Assembly (NCBI GenBank): GCA_002696035.1
Contig: NZQV01000018.1
Coordinates: forward strand, 1 to 64,000
From: Balneola sp.
Lineage (GTDB): Bacteria; Bacteroidota; Rhodothermia; Balneolales; Balneolaceae
Direction of reading: 5' to 3'
DNA: 64,000 bases
A program made the translations under genes and the position numbers. Below, in pieces: positions 34,901 to 42,573 of this stretch. Positions within the stretch are counted from its first letter, which is position 1, and the number at the start of each line of letters is the position of its first letter. Below the pieces are notes generated by a model. The model worked only from the letters and a program-made list of their open reading frames with translations. It ran no database searches and had not been told where the DNA came from.

Positions 34901-36711
34901 GCGCCGGTGACATGAATACCCAGCCTTTCATTACCGATGGTGTTATGAATTTCATTATAGCTAATCTCCCCATTTCGATCCAAACCTTCCGCATATATAC
35001 CCCGTTCGTTATAGATAACGTTATTCTGAATGATGGAGCTCCCGTTTGTTCTAATCGCATATTTATATGAAAGATTAGCAGTTACCCAGTTAGAATAAAA
35101 AGTTTTCGAAATAGTATTTCTCCTGAAAGTTGAATTTTCCGAAACAATAACTCCATTTCGATCTCCAGAATTCAAAAAGGAGAACTCGTTATCCTCTACC
35201 CGTGAGTTTCTAAAATAAAAACCCATATAAGCACCTGAAGAACTTGTTGCTTCATAATGAAATGTATTATTTCTGATCTCTGAGTTGTAAACACGATCAC
35301 TTAAACTTACATCCATTGCACTAGTTCTTCCACCATACATATATCTTGCAAAAATTTGAAAGTCATTACTTATAACTTTTACATTATTTACATGAAGAAT
35401 TCCGAAATAATATAAACGACGATCGGTATTAACTAGAAGCTCATTATCTCGAATTACCCCACCGTTTGAGCTGAAAACATGTCCGTAAGTATATGAATCT
35501 TCCGTGCCTTCATACGCTATGGTCAAACGGTTATTGACAATATTACCTCTGCTAATCGAGATCATTTTCAATCTATCTTCATCCGTTCTGCTCCCTCCCA
35601 AAACTGAAATATCATTATTGATAACTTGGGTTGAATCTCCACCTACCTGAATTGCTATTTCGTTTCTATGGATCGTGGAAATGGTATTTGCCTCAATATT
35701 TATATTTGAGCCATTTCCATATATGGCAGTACCCGTATAATTTTGGATAGTGTTATTTTTAAATTCAAAATTATTCTCCCCAGTTTCATCCCAATAACTA
35801 ACATAAACACTTCTCTCAAAGCCATTCTTAAAAGTATTTCCCTCCAAGCTATTGTTAGCTCCACTAATTTGAATATTATATGATTCCTTAGTGTCTATAG
35901 TAGAATTGGAAACGACGTTCTCGGAGCCATTCAAACGAAAAGGGAGTTGTCTCAAGCTTGTATTCTGTATTCGAATAAAATCAAACAGGGAATTTGTTAT
36001 GCCTTGTGTACCTGTACTATCACCTACACTTATTGCATTTAATGCCCGGTCTATGGTCAAATGGGAGAGGATATGATTAGTTCCTCCGTTAAAATAAATT
36101 CCCTTCCAGTCTCCGAAATCAGGGATATCGGCATTAGAACTAAATAGTACGCTGTCAGTCGCAGTTCCGTTTATTGCAAGCGTTCCACCATTTATTCTTA
36201 AGCCTGTTTCCTGGTCAAATCGTACCTCTGTCCCGGCCTCTATTTCTAAACTACTTCCGGCAGCTACCACAATATCATCTGTTACCACATACAGTGTATC
36301 GCTATACAGAGTGCCCGAAATATCTCCCGAAATATTTTTAAGCCCTCCTACCTTCATAATCTGGGTGGTCAGCACAGAATCTTTATCTATGAAAATATCG
36401 GGGATGCGAGAAGGCACAAATCCCTCTTTACTAAACCGCACCGTATAAATCCCCACATTTACACTATTGGCCGTCCAGGTACCATCGCTGTTGGTGGTTA
36501 CTGTTTTTTCAGCCGCGGAGGGAGATTGCGGATCAAAATATACTTCAACCCCGCCGTAATCGGTTTCGCCTTCAAGCTCTACGATACCCTGAACAGTTAC
36601 GGTAGTTTGCGCAAATAAATCTGCCGGTGCCAGGCTTAGCGCCAGCAAACAAATTAGTATAGTTGCTGAAAATGATGAGTAGATCTTGCTTATTGTAGCT
36701 GAAATTTTCAT
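31969..36711 (-). CDS. giant T9SS-sorted parallel beta-helix surface protein
   Basis: This 1580-residue protein has a signal peptide ending near AQTT and a carboxypeptidase-regulatory-like domain at about residues 38-125 (GGVEVYFDPQ). A long right-handed beta-helix (about 140-770) follows, with repeated xNNxI, xxNTI and SxIxNN turns of the NosD type, and then a fibronectin type III domain (about 790-870). Around residue 1275 there are two tandem 80-residue units sharing QDDEGxVxxPxxNVNTIGQ. One copy of the SGLPYTVLI module found in the neighbour precedes the C-terminal T9SS sorting domain (LKQNYPNPFNPTTN). It is probably cell-surface bound; beta-helices often bind or cut polysaccharides, but no catalytic residues can be named. 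Confidence 0.87.
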   Translation of the reverse strand: MKISATISKIYSSFSATILICLLALSLAPADLFAQTTVTVQGIVELEGETDYGGVEVYFDPQSPSAAEKTVTTNSDGTWTANSVNVGIYTVRFSKEGFVPSRIPDIFIDKDSVLTTQIMKVGGLKNISGDISGTLYSDTLYVVTDDIVVAAGSSLEIEAGTEVRFDQETGLRINGGTLAINGTATDSVLFSSNADIPDFGDWKGIYFNGGTNHILSHLTIDRALNAISVGDSTGTQGITNSLFDFIRIQNTSLRQLPFRLNGSENVVSNSTIDTKESYNIQISGANNSLEGNTFKNGFERSVYVSYWDETGENNFEFKNNTIQNYTGTAIYGNGSNINIEANTISTIHRNEIAIQVGGDSTQVINNDISVLGGSRTDEDRLKMISISRGNIVNNRLTIAYEGTEDSYTYGHVFSSNGGVIRDNELLVNTDRRLYYFGILHVNNVKVISNDFQIFARYMYGGRTSAMDVSLSDRVYNSEIRNNTFHYEATSSSGAYMGFYFRNSRVEDNEFSFLNSGDRNGVIVSENSTFRRNTISKTFYSNWVTANLSYKYAIRTNGSSIIQNNVIYNERGIYAEGLDRNGEISYNEIHNTIGNERLGIHVTGASEADVVNNTLVMSDSTGTGTGILVDNNSSIDVQNNHIQNFATGITINSVNNIPSFNNLYQNTAAFSGSELPSQIGTFSTTNHQGSSSDIYFNINVDPQFINPADSNYALQTSSPLVDAGSDKLSDADGTRSDIGANPFDYGNPKNLRAAETGEASITLSFDPVLRDSVSGYRIIGGTNPASLSEMSLVTDPVANNVVLTGLTNNETYYLIAKAVFYNTESIPTDTVTAIPGTASFTVSSDSLIYVLSDTDTSKTISYQIANTGTKDFSVAGEISSPPDFASVGNSFNTQFDYNYDINYSLPSALSSEDVLYMQVSGEIHRCCGSTYRWDAQNYIGTSSDSSFYQPELLINGKVVTALESGITDDHTYTFVLNKSEFWSNDNQLRFQFNRNFNSYMDGRFYFKFASMDGTNFDETLLNVNDTDTVSTTLRFGNAPQFMENTITVQQSDASDSSKTHSTYLIKESTFGLSPTYFDEVVVGNDPVYLALSSVNLDNQPLQTGDEVAVYSGNELVGSFSHNGVFPKIVKLEESNAGSPLTFQIYDNSSGQLVSAATGEEVTATRNSLTQIDLSATLFAEQTVRFYPSKFNLMSLNVFPSNGSPASVFGSIPGLEIVQDDEGSVFIPGYNVNTIGQINGERGYYLFTSGEDTLDFNIEGRRKLPSETDIELSGNRFNIVPNLYSDSVAIEEAMGGLEDRIVIAQDDEGNVWMPSDNVNTIGQMVPGKGYLLYVSGNDTTYNFPDTLYTAAAKRKFVSAPTSEPEFFAEVKSSGLPYTVLINEVSNFDDWKQIDELALFKGQGSDQLVGSAKIESHDLPLAITAWKENTDYDLPGFEPGDQIVLRGYVADSEQVLELEIGNLQSDTKPTYGEDIFSKIEINLPLLTSNGLENEKPKSFELKQNYPNPFNPTTNIGYSVPNTAHVTLEVFNVLGQKVATLVNERQNPGRFNVTWDASNVSSGVYLVRMTAGSYVNTNKMMLIK

Positions 36712-36850
36712 GCTGAAATCCCCGAAGTTTGATTTTAAGAAAGAAGTATGCTATTAATTATTGGAAGTTTAATAGCTAAGACAGCTTAATCATTTACCCC
36801 TGTAAAACAAAATTTATGTTGGAAATTGAAAATAGCACTGAGCCTTTAAG

Positions 36851-36883
36851 TTGACGGTTTTTTAAAAAGTTCATTATTTTTTG
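36851..36883 (+). promoter_or_regulatory. candidate promoter upstream of the histidine kinase
   Basis: TTGACGG at 36851-36857 and a TATTTTTTG-like stretch at 36875-36883 lie in the divergent gap before the kinase gene. The second element is one base longer than TAnnTTTG, so this is tentative. The transcript would have a leader of about 110 bases. Confidence 0.28.
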
Positions 36884-36998
36884 CAGAGTAAATTGAATTC
36901 TAAAAGAGCGAGCTGCCCTACCTATTTTTACCAATTTTGAGTTTAATGCATTTTTCTTAGTGCTATATTGATGATCTAATTTTCAATTTAATGCAACT

Positions 36999-38654
36999 AT
37001 GAAAGTGTTACGAAACAGAGTTTTTCGCTGGGGATTGTTGATGGTTGGCCTGATCGCCATTATTACCCTGACAGGGATGAACGTTCTCTCTCTTTATGAC
37101 CTGCGCGACCGTATGGTTGAAAGCGAGGAAGAACGCCGTATCGATCAACTCGATGAGATCAATGATTCAATCCGAAATCAGATCCTGGCTCCCCTTCGCG
37201 GACTATATAAGCTGGAGCTCGAACCTATTGAATCTTCGATCCAGCAAACCGGGCATCTCCCCAATAATATACAAGACGTACTTCAACGGTCATCCGAAAG
37301 CCCCTTTTTTACAAATATCTACTTTACTCCTGAAGGGACCGATCCATGTACCGATAACGCTACTATTTATAAATATCATGAAGACCTAAATGAAGTAAAT
37401 TCAACGTCTGAATATCCCGATCTTTTATGTGATGGCGTTGGAATAGCACGCACCAAGACCCGTATACAGCTCAATGATTTCAACTACCGATGGAATAATA
37501 ATTTTGAATTCGATACCCATCGAAGTCTCAATCTTGGGCTCATCAACCTCGCAGAAAGCCGGTTGATAGGAGTACTCACACTTACACTTGATCAGGATTA
37601 TATCGTACAAGAAGTGCTACCACCTCTTTTAGAGAATTATTTTGGGGATAGTGAAGAAACCGGCATTGTTGTTTGGGTACTCGACTGGCCCGATAATAAT
37701 GTAATTGCCACAAGCGATCCTGATGTGGAGTATGACCGTGACCTTAGGGACTATAGAATGGGTTTTTCCGGTTCCGGCTTTTTCGACAATTGGTCCATGA
37801 ATCTCGCTTTTCTTCAATCTCCGGTAACTACGGCCTATAACGAGACGCTGCTGAAAAACCTGTTTGTACTGGGAGTGGCTGTATTGTTTTTACTTGGGGC
37901 GCTTATCTTCATGTTTGTGACCGCTCAACGAGAACGCCATTTGGCCCAGCGACAGGCTAGTTTCCTGGCCAATGTAACGCACGAACTGAAGACCCCCTTA
38001 GCGGTAATGCAGGCTGCCGGTGAAAATATTTCGGACGGACGAGTGACCGAACCAAAACGCCTTAAACAATATGGGGAACACATCTACAACGAATCTATTC
38101 GCCTGCGCGGAATGATCGAAAAGCTTTTGGATGTAGCACGGGTCGATTCTGGTCAAAACATGATCAAAGCTGCACCTTATGAGATCAAAGAACTATTGGC
38201 AAAATATCTCTCCGAAAACAGAGAGTATATTGAAAAGAAAGGATTTGAGGTTATTTTTAAATCTCCAGATGACAATACACGTAGCCTTGTTGATAGTGAT
38301 AATTTCGAAACCATCGTAAATAATCTCACCGAAAATGCCCTTAAATACAGCAGCGATGAAAAATACATAGAGTATCAGGTATCCACTGATAAGAACAATG
38401 TGTATTTCAGCATATCAGATCGCGGCCAGGGAATCGCAAAAAAAGATCAAAAAAATATCTTTAAAAAATTCTATCGGGTTGAAAAATCTGACACCCAAAG
38501 TCAGAAAATTAAAGGACATGGTCTTGGGCTCAGTATTGTTAAAAATCTGGTTGAACTGAACAATGGAACTATTGAGGTAAAAAGTAGTTTGGGCAAGGGA
38601 ACAACATTTATTGTAAGATTTCCTAAATTAGAAGCCGATGAGAATCAGAATTAA
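36999..38654 (+). CDS. membrane sensor histidine kinase
   Basis: This 551-residue protein has a first membrane helix at about residues 10-28 (WGLLMVGLIAIITLTGMNVL), a periplasmic sensor domain of about 260 residues, and a second helix at about 288-307 (LFVLGVAVLFLLGALIFMFV). HisKA follows with His328 in ANVTHELKTPLAVM, then HATPase_c (NLTENALKYSS, DRGQGI, GHGLGLSIV). The sensor contains two cysteines (DPCTDN and LLCDGVG) that may form a disulfide. It is followed after 66 bases by an OmpR-family regulator, the evident partner. Confidence 0.93.
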   Translation: MKVLRNRVFRWGLLMVGLIAIITLTGMNVLSLYDLRDRMVESEEERRIDQLDEINDSIRNQILAPLRGLYKLELEPIESSIQQTGHLPNNIQDVLQRSSESPFFTNIYFTPEGTDPCTDNATIYKYHEDLNEVNSTSEYPDLLCDGVGIARTKTRIQLNDFNYRWNNNFEFDTHRSLNLGLINLAESRLIGVLTLTLDQDYIVQEVLPPLLENYFGDSEETGIVVWVLDWPDNNVIATSDPDVEYDRDLRDYRMGFSGSGFFDNWSMNLAFLQSPVTTAYNETLLKNLFVLGVAVLFLLGALIFMFVTAQRERHLAQRQASFLANVTHELKTPLAVMQAAGENISDGRVTEPKRLKQYGEHIYNESIRLRGMIEKLLDVARVDSGQNMIKAAPYEIKELLAKYLSENREYIEKKGFEVIFKSPDDNTRSLVDSDNFETIVNNLTENALKYSSDEKYIEYQVSTDKNNVYFSISDRGQGIAKKDQKNIFKKFYRVEKSDTQSQKIKGHGLGLSIVKNLVELNNGTIEVKSSLGKGTTFIVRFPKLEADENQN

Positions 38655-38720
38655 AACGATCTGCCACAGTTAATCAGAAGCAGAGGCTCATCTAACAACA
38701 ATTAAATAAGTACACACAAC

Positions 38721-39425
38721 ATGTCGGATAAACGAATGAAAGTTCTCGTTGTGGAAGACGAGCCCAGCCTGATCTTCACCCTGAGAGATACTCTCGAAAG
38801 TGAAGGATACGATGTAATTGTAAGTGAAGAGGGTACCGAAGCTGTAAACCTTGCCAAAGAGCACAAACCGGATATTATGATCCTGGATATTATGCTGCCG
38901 GGCAAAAGCGGGTACGAGATCATGGAAGAGATCCGAAAAGAAAAACTGACTTTTCCTGTCATCATGCTGACCGCAAAAGATCAGGAACCCGATAAAGTTA
39001 AAGGGCTGAATCTGGGTGCCGATGATTATTTGACCAAACCTTTTGGGGTGAAGGAATTACTGGCCCGTATTGAAGCCCGGTTACGTCGCGCCGGCACATA
39101 CTCAACTTCAGGAGAAGTAGATATCCTTCAGTTGGGCCCGGTTAAAATAGATTTGAAAGAATCGGTAGTGCATCGGCCAAATGATGAAGTGCTTGAACTT
39201 ACCTCCCGCGAAGTTGAACTGATCCGTTATCTGCTGAAAAGTGCCAACGAACCCGTATCAAGAGATGAGCTTCTTGAAAAAGTATGGCGGTACGAATTCA
39301 GTACCAATACCCGAACGGTAGATGTTCACATCTCCAAATTACGGGCAAAGATCGAAGTTCACCCCGACGATCCGCGCTATCTTATAACTTTACACGGTGT
39401 AGGATACATGCTGCGAAACAGCTAA
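38721..39425 (+). CDS. OmpR/PhoB-family response regulator
   Basis: This 234-residue regulator has a receiver domain with the phosphoacceptor Asp56 (MILDIMLPG), the acidic pair in VVEDEPS and Lys in YLTKPFG. A winged-helix Trans_reg_C domain follows (LTSREVELIRYLL, VDVHISKLRAKI, ITLHGVGYML). OmpR-family regulators bind direct repeats spaced about 11 bases. It forms an operon with the upstream kinase. The stop codon is immediately followed, base to base, by the stop of the convergent FMN-reductase gene. Confidence 0.95.
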   Translation: MSDKRMKVLVVEDEPSLIFTLRDTLESEGYDVIVSEEGTEAVNLAKEHKPDIMILDIMLPGKSGYEIMEEIRKEKLTFPVIMLTAKDQEPDKVKGLNLGADDYLTKPFGVKELLARIEARLRRAGTYSTSGEVDILQLGPVKIDLKESVVHRPNDEVLELTSREVELIRYLLKSANEPVSRDELLEKVWRYEFSTNTRTVDVHISKLRAKIEVHPDDPRYLITLHGVGYMLRNS

Positions 39426-39989
39426 TTATACCAGCTGATCCATCTCTTTGTTCTGGGATGCTTCCACAAATTTGATGAAGTTTTGAACCTGTGAATTGAG
39501 CAATTTTTGCTTAAAAGGATCCGATAAACCTTCCACTTCATCAAATTCACTTTTTACGCGGGAGATAAATACCCGCTCAGGAAACTGAAGCGCATTTCTA
39601 TAGTTAGCGATCATCTGAAACTGTTCAACAGAACGTAACGCCCCAAAAGCTCCGGCCGATTCCCCGATAAACGCCATTGGCATTTTTTCGAAAGCATCGG
39701 GAAATGGCAGGTAATCCACAAACACCTTCAGGATACCCGGAAAACTACCGTTGTACTCAGGGATCACAAAGATCAATCCATCTGCATTGATGATCGGATC
39801 TCTGAATTTTTCTACAGCCGGTATATTTTTGCCGTAGAGCCCGCCAACCACTTCTTCCAGGGGAAAATCTTTTAAGCTTATGACCTCTGCATTTACGTCC
39901 TGTTGCTGATATAACGTCTGCACATAATTTGACACTTTTAATGCATAAGCATTTGGACGATCGGTTCCGCTGATTATTTTCAGATCCAT
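39426..39989 (-). CDS. NADPH-dependent FMN reductase
   Basis: The start is set at ATG 39989 (MDLKIISGTDRP), because the longer frame begins with TTG and adds unconserved residues. The 187-residue product is a flavodoxin-fold NAD(P)H:FMN/quinone reductase. It has the phosphate-binding ISGTDRPNAYALKV loop, the IPEYNGSFPGILKVFVDYLP segment typical of the family, and GESAGAFGALR. Such enzymes reduce free FMN, quinones or azo compounds. Confidence 0.86.
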   Translation of the reverse strand: MDLKIISGTDRPNAYALKVSNYVQTLYQQQDVNAEVISLKDFPLEEVVGGLYGKNIPAVEKFRDPIINADGLIFVIPEYNGSFPGILKVFVDYLPFPDAFEKMPMAFIGESAGAFGALRSVEQFQMIANYRNALQFPERVFISRVKSEFDEVEGLSDPFKQKLLNSQVQNFIKFVEASQNKEMDQLV

Positions 39990-40164
39990 GAATAGAAAAA
40001 TATTATTGGTTGTGTTTAGTGGAATCAAAACTACCAAATATATGTGATAATCATTCCATTTCAGGATAAGATTCCAGTGAACATAATTTTGTAAGCGCTT
40101 TTCAGAATAATACTATATTATAAAAGTCGTAATAATTATTTAACCTAATTTATTTTTGTATTTA

Positions 40165-40350
40165 ATTAATTCCTTCATATATTTTCAGGTGTATTCAAGC
40201 AGGTAGCTTAAATCTGTTGATCATGAACTTTTATTCCGCCTAATATTTCTCAGAGAGCTCGGTTGGTTAGGCTGCGATTTACTCTCTGATGGTATTAGTG
40301 ACTCCAACAACAACGGGCGAAGGATTGACTTCCTTCGCCCGTTTTATTTT
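40165..40350 (+). ncRNA. candidate structured small RNA
   Basis: A 366-base gap without a gene holds a TATTTTTG -7-like element at 40151-40158, a long stem and a strong terminator. CTAATA (40240-40245) pairs with TATTAG (40293-40298), and CAGAGAG (40251-40257) pairs with CTCTCTG (40282-40288), around an internal loop and a 24-base apical loop rich in GGTTGGTTAGG. No open reading frame with a ribosome site is seen. A transcript of about 185 bases would be the size of 6S RNA, but I cannot show that identity. The 5' end is an estimate. Confidence 0.55.
40314..40350 (+). terminator. strong intrinsic terminator of the small RNA
   Basis: CGGGCGAAGG (40314-40323) and CCTTCGCCCG (40332-40341) form a perfect 10-bp stem with an eight-base loop, followed by TTTTATTTT. 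The nearest gene upstream on this strand ends about 900 bases away and is separated by a convergent gene, so the terminator needs its own transcript. Confidence 0.88.
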
Positions 40351-40403
40351 ACAATGTCTGCTCTTCTTTACACCTTTTGGTGAATGCTAATAAATCATGG
40401 TAT

Positions 40404-40931
40404 ATGCGTACCTTCAAAAACGTCAAGATCAACTGTATTCAGGGTGATATTGCAAACCAGCCTGATGTTAGTGCCATAGTTAATGCAGCGAATGCCGAAC
40501 TAAAGACCGGTGGCGGCGTTGCCGGTGCCATTCACCGTGCTGCAGGCCCTCAACTTGCTGAGGAATGCCAGCCCATGGCTCCCATCAAACCTGGAGAAGC
40601 AGTCATTTCCGCGGCACATAACCTTCCCAATAATTACGTGATTCACTGTCTTGGTCCGGTATATGGACAAGATAAACCCGAGGAAAAGTTACTTGCCGAT
40701 TGTTATAGAAATGCCTTACAAATAGCTGAAGAACATGATATCGATTCTATTGCCTTTCCGGCTATTTCAACCGGAGCTTTTGGTTTTCCCATGAAGGAAG
40801 CAGCAACAGTGGCCTTTGAAACTATTAAAGATGAGATCGGTCAGTTGAAATCCGTTATAGAAATACGATTTGTTCTTTTTAGTGATAGTGATCTAAGAAT
40901 TCATCAGAAGATATTGAAGACTATAGCCTAA
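40404..40931 (+). CDS. macrodomain protein (O-acetyl-ADP-ribose deacetylase type)
   Basis: ATG 40404 (MRTFKNVKINCIQGDI) is preferred over a TTG nine codons upstream. The 175-residue protein is a single macrodomain with the ADP-ribose contacts CIQGDIAN, VNAANAELKTGGGVAGAIHRAAG and ISTGAFGFP, as in MacroD-type enzymes. These remove ADP-ribose from proteins or cleave O-acetyl-ADP-ribose. It follows the small RNA terminator by about 50 bases and probably has its own promoter. No ADP-ribosyltransferase or sirtuin is adjacent. Confidence 0.9.
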   Translation: MRTFKNVKINCIQGDIANQPDVSAIVNAANAELKTGGGVAGAIHRAAGPQLAEECQPMAPIKPGEAVISAAHNLPNNYVIHCLGPVYGQDKPEEKLLADCYRNALQIAEEHDIDSIAFPAISTGAFGFPMKEAATVAFETIKDEIGQLKSVIEIRFVLFSDSDLRIHQKILKTIA

Positions 40932-41085
40932 GCCATATTCACTCCGACGCAGAGCGTGCGGAGCGAGGAAAAACAGAATAAAGAGTAGGGATACAAAATT
41001 TCGCGTAACTATTATCACTTAAAACAACTCAAATACCCTCTTGCGCTATTCCAAAAAAAAATCCTGAAATCAATCAATCCAAAAA

Positions 41086-42450
41086 TCAGTGATCTTTTTT
41101 CTTGATCTCTTGCCATTTCTTCCACAACAAAGCTTCACGCCCCTGATTTCCGGCTTCATACCACCTTTTGTTCTTCAATTCATCCGGCAGGTACTGTTGA
41201 TCTACCCAATTATTGGGATGATCATGAGGGTATTTATAATCATCGGATGCATTTTCCACATCCAGATGTTTGGCCCCCATCTTGTTCGCTGTTTTATCCT
41301 TTAAATATGGTGGAATATCTTTCACACCCCTCTCGCTTATCTCACGATTCACCTGAAAGATCGCCTTGGTGCTGTTACTTTTCGGGCACTGACTCAAATA
41401 CAAACACGCATGTGATAAAAAGTACATTCCTTCCGGCATTCCACATTTTGTAAAGGCATCCTGACATGCATTCACCATTGTGATCGCATTCGGTTCGGCC
41501 AGCCCCACATCTTCGCTGGCAAAAATCAGCATCCTTCTGAATAAAAAGATCGGATCATCCCCTCCCTCCAGCATGGCATTCATCCAATAAAGAGCTGCAT
41601 CAGGATCGGACCCCCGCATAGATTTGATAAAAGCTGAAGCGTAATGATAATGTTCATCCCCGGTTCTATCGTATCTCACATTTCGCCTTTGTATACTCTC
41701 TTTGGCTACTTCCAGATTTATGGTGATCGAGCCTTCCTCATCCGGCTCACTGGATAGAACCGCCACTTCAAGAGCGTTCAAGGCATTTCGGATATCTCCA
41801 CCAGCCATTTCTGCCAGGTGATTGAAGGCGTCATCTGTAACTTCAATATCCTTCGCGCCCAATCCTCTTTCATCATCTTTCATCGCCCGATTCAGCATTA
41901 ACTTCACCTCATCCATAGTTAAAGGGTGAAGCTCAAAAAGCTGACACCTTGAAAGCAACGGGTTTACCAGCGAATAGAACGGATTTTCGGTTGTGGCCCC
42001 AACCAAGGTAATAATTCCTGATTCCAGGTGAGGCAGCAAGGCGTCCTGCTGGGCTTTATTCCAACGATGAATTTCATCTACAAAAAGTATGGTCTTTCTG
42101 CCATTCAACTTCCGAAGTTTTTCAGCTTTATCAACTACATTCCGTAACTCTTTTATACCATCGAGAACTGCATTTATCACCTCAAACTGAGCCTTAATTT
42201 CTCGTGAGATTACATGCGCCAAAGTCGTTTTACCGGAACTTGGCGGACCATAAAAAATGAGCGAACCAATCACCCCACTTTCTATCATTCTCCGAAGCAT
42301 TTTACCTTCTCCCACTAAATGCTCTTGACCGGCAAATTCATCCAGCGATTGTGGACGCATTCGGGTTGCTAATGGCTCACTATACTGCGGATTTTCTTTT
42401 TGGGATGAAAAATGTGCAGCACCGGATTTTTTTTCTTCGAAGAGATCCAT
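41086..42450 (-). CDS. rarA: replication-associated recombination protein A (AAA+ ATPase)
   Basis: This 454-residue protein is a RarA/MgsA/WRNIP1-type clamp-loader-like ATPase. It has the N-terminal PLATRMRPQSLDEFAGQ motif, Walker A GPPSSGKTT, Walker B LFVDEIHRW, sensor 1 GATTENP and the arginine-rich MSR-type LLSRCQLFEL segment. The C-terminal tetramerisation domain has SDPDAALYWM and ASEDVGLA. RarA acts at stalled replication forks. It is the last gene of a minus-strand group with two photolyases. Confidence 0.94.
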   Translation of the reverse strand: MDLFEEKKSGAAHFSSQKENPQYSEPLATRMRPQSLDEFAGQEHLVGEGKMLRRMIESGVIGSLIFYGPPSSGKTTLAHVISREIKAQFEVINAVLDGIKELRNVVDKAEKLRKLNGRKTILFVDEIHRWNKAQQDALLPHLESGIITLVGATTENPFYSLVNPLLSRCQLFELHPLTMDEVKLMLNRAMKDDERGLGAKDIEVTDDAFNHLAEMAGGDIRNALNALEVAVLSSEPDEEGSITINLEVAKESIQRRNVRYDRTGDEHYHYASAFIKSMRGSDPDAALYWMNAMLEGGDDPIFLFRRMLIFASEDVGLAEPNAITMVNACQDAFTKCGMPEGMYFLSHACLYLSQCPKSNSTKAIFQVNREISERGVKDIPPYLKDKTANKMGAKHLDVENASDDYKYPHDHPNNWVDQQYLPDELKNKRWYEAGNQGREALLWKKWQEIKKKDH

Positions 42451-42507
42451 GAATAAATTTCGGGGTGATTGAAAAGTATATGTAAGATATGTGTTTTAAG
42501 GGAAAGA

Positions 42508-42550
42508 AGTAGTCAGAATTCAGGAATCAGAACTCAGTATTCTGACTACT
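42508..42550. repeat. intergenic inverted repeat with word-like direct repeats
   Basis: AGTAGTCAGAAT (42508-42519) and ATTCTGACTACT (42539-42550) are exact reverse complements 19 bases apart. Further variants of CAGAATTCAG, CAGAACTCAG and TTCTGATTTC fill 42511-42575. It lies between the photolyase and rarA on the same strand and may attenuate transcription into rarA. Confidence 0.55.
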
Positions 42551-42573
42551 GAATTCTGGGTTCTGATTTCTTT

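Noticed and set aside
40165-40350. Bacterial SRP (4.5S) or RNase P RNA
   Set aside because: The conserved SRP tetraloop region and the RNase P core motifs are not seen; only a generic structured RNA is supported.
40377-40403. Extended start of the macrodomain gene at TTG/GTG
   Set aside because: The added nine residues are not part of the fold, and ATG 40404 starts exactly at the first conserved strand.
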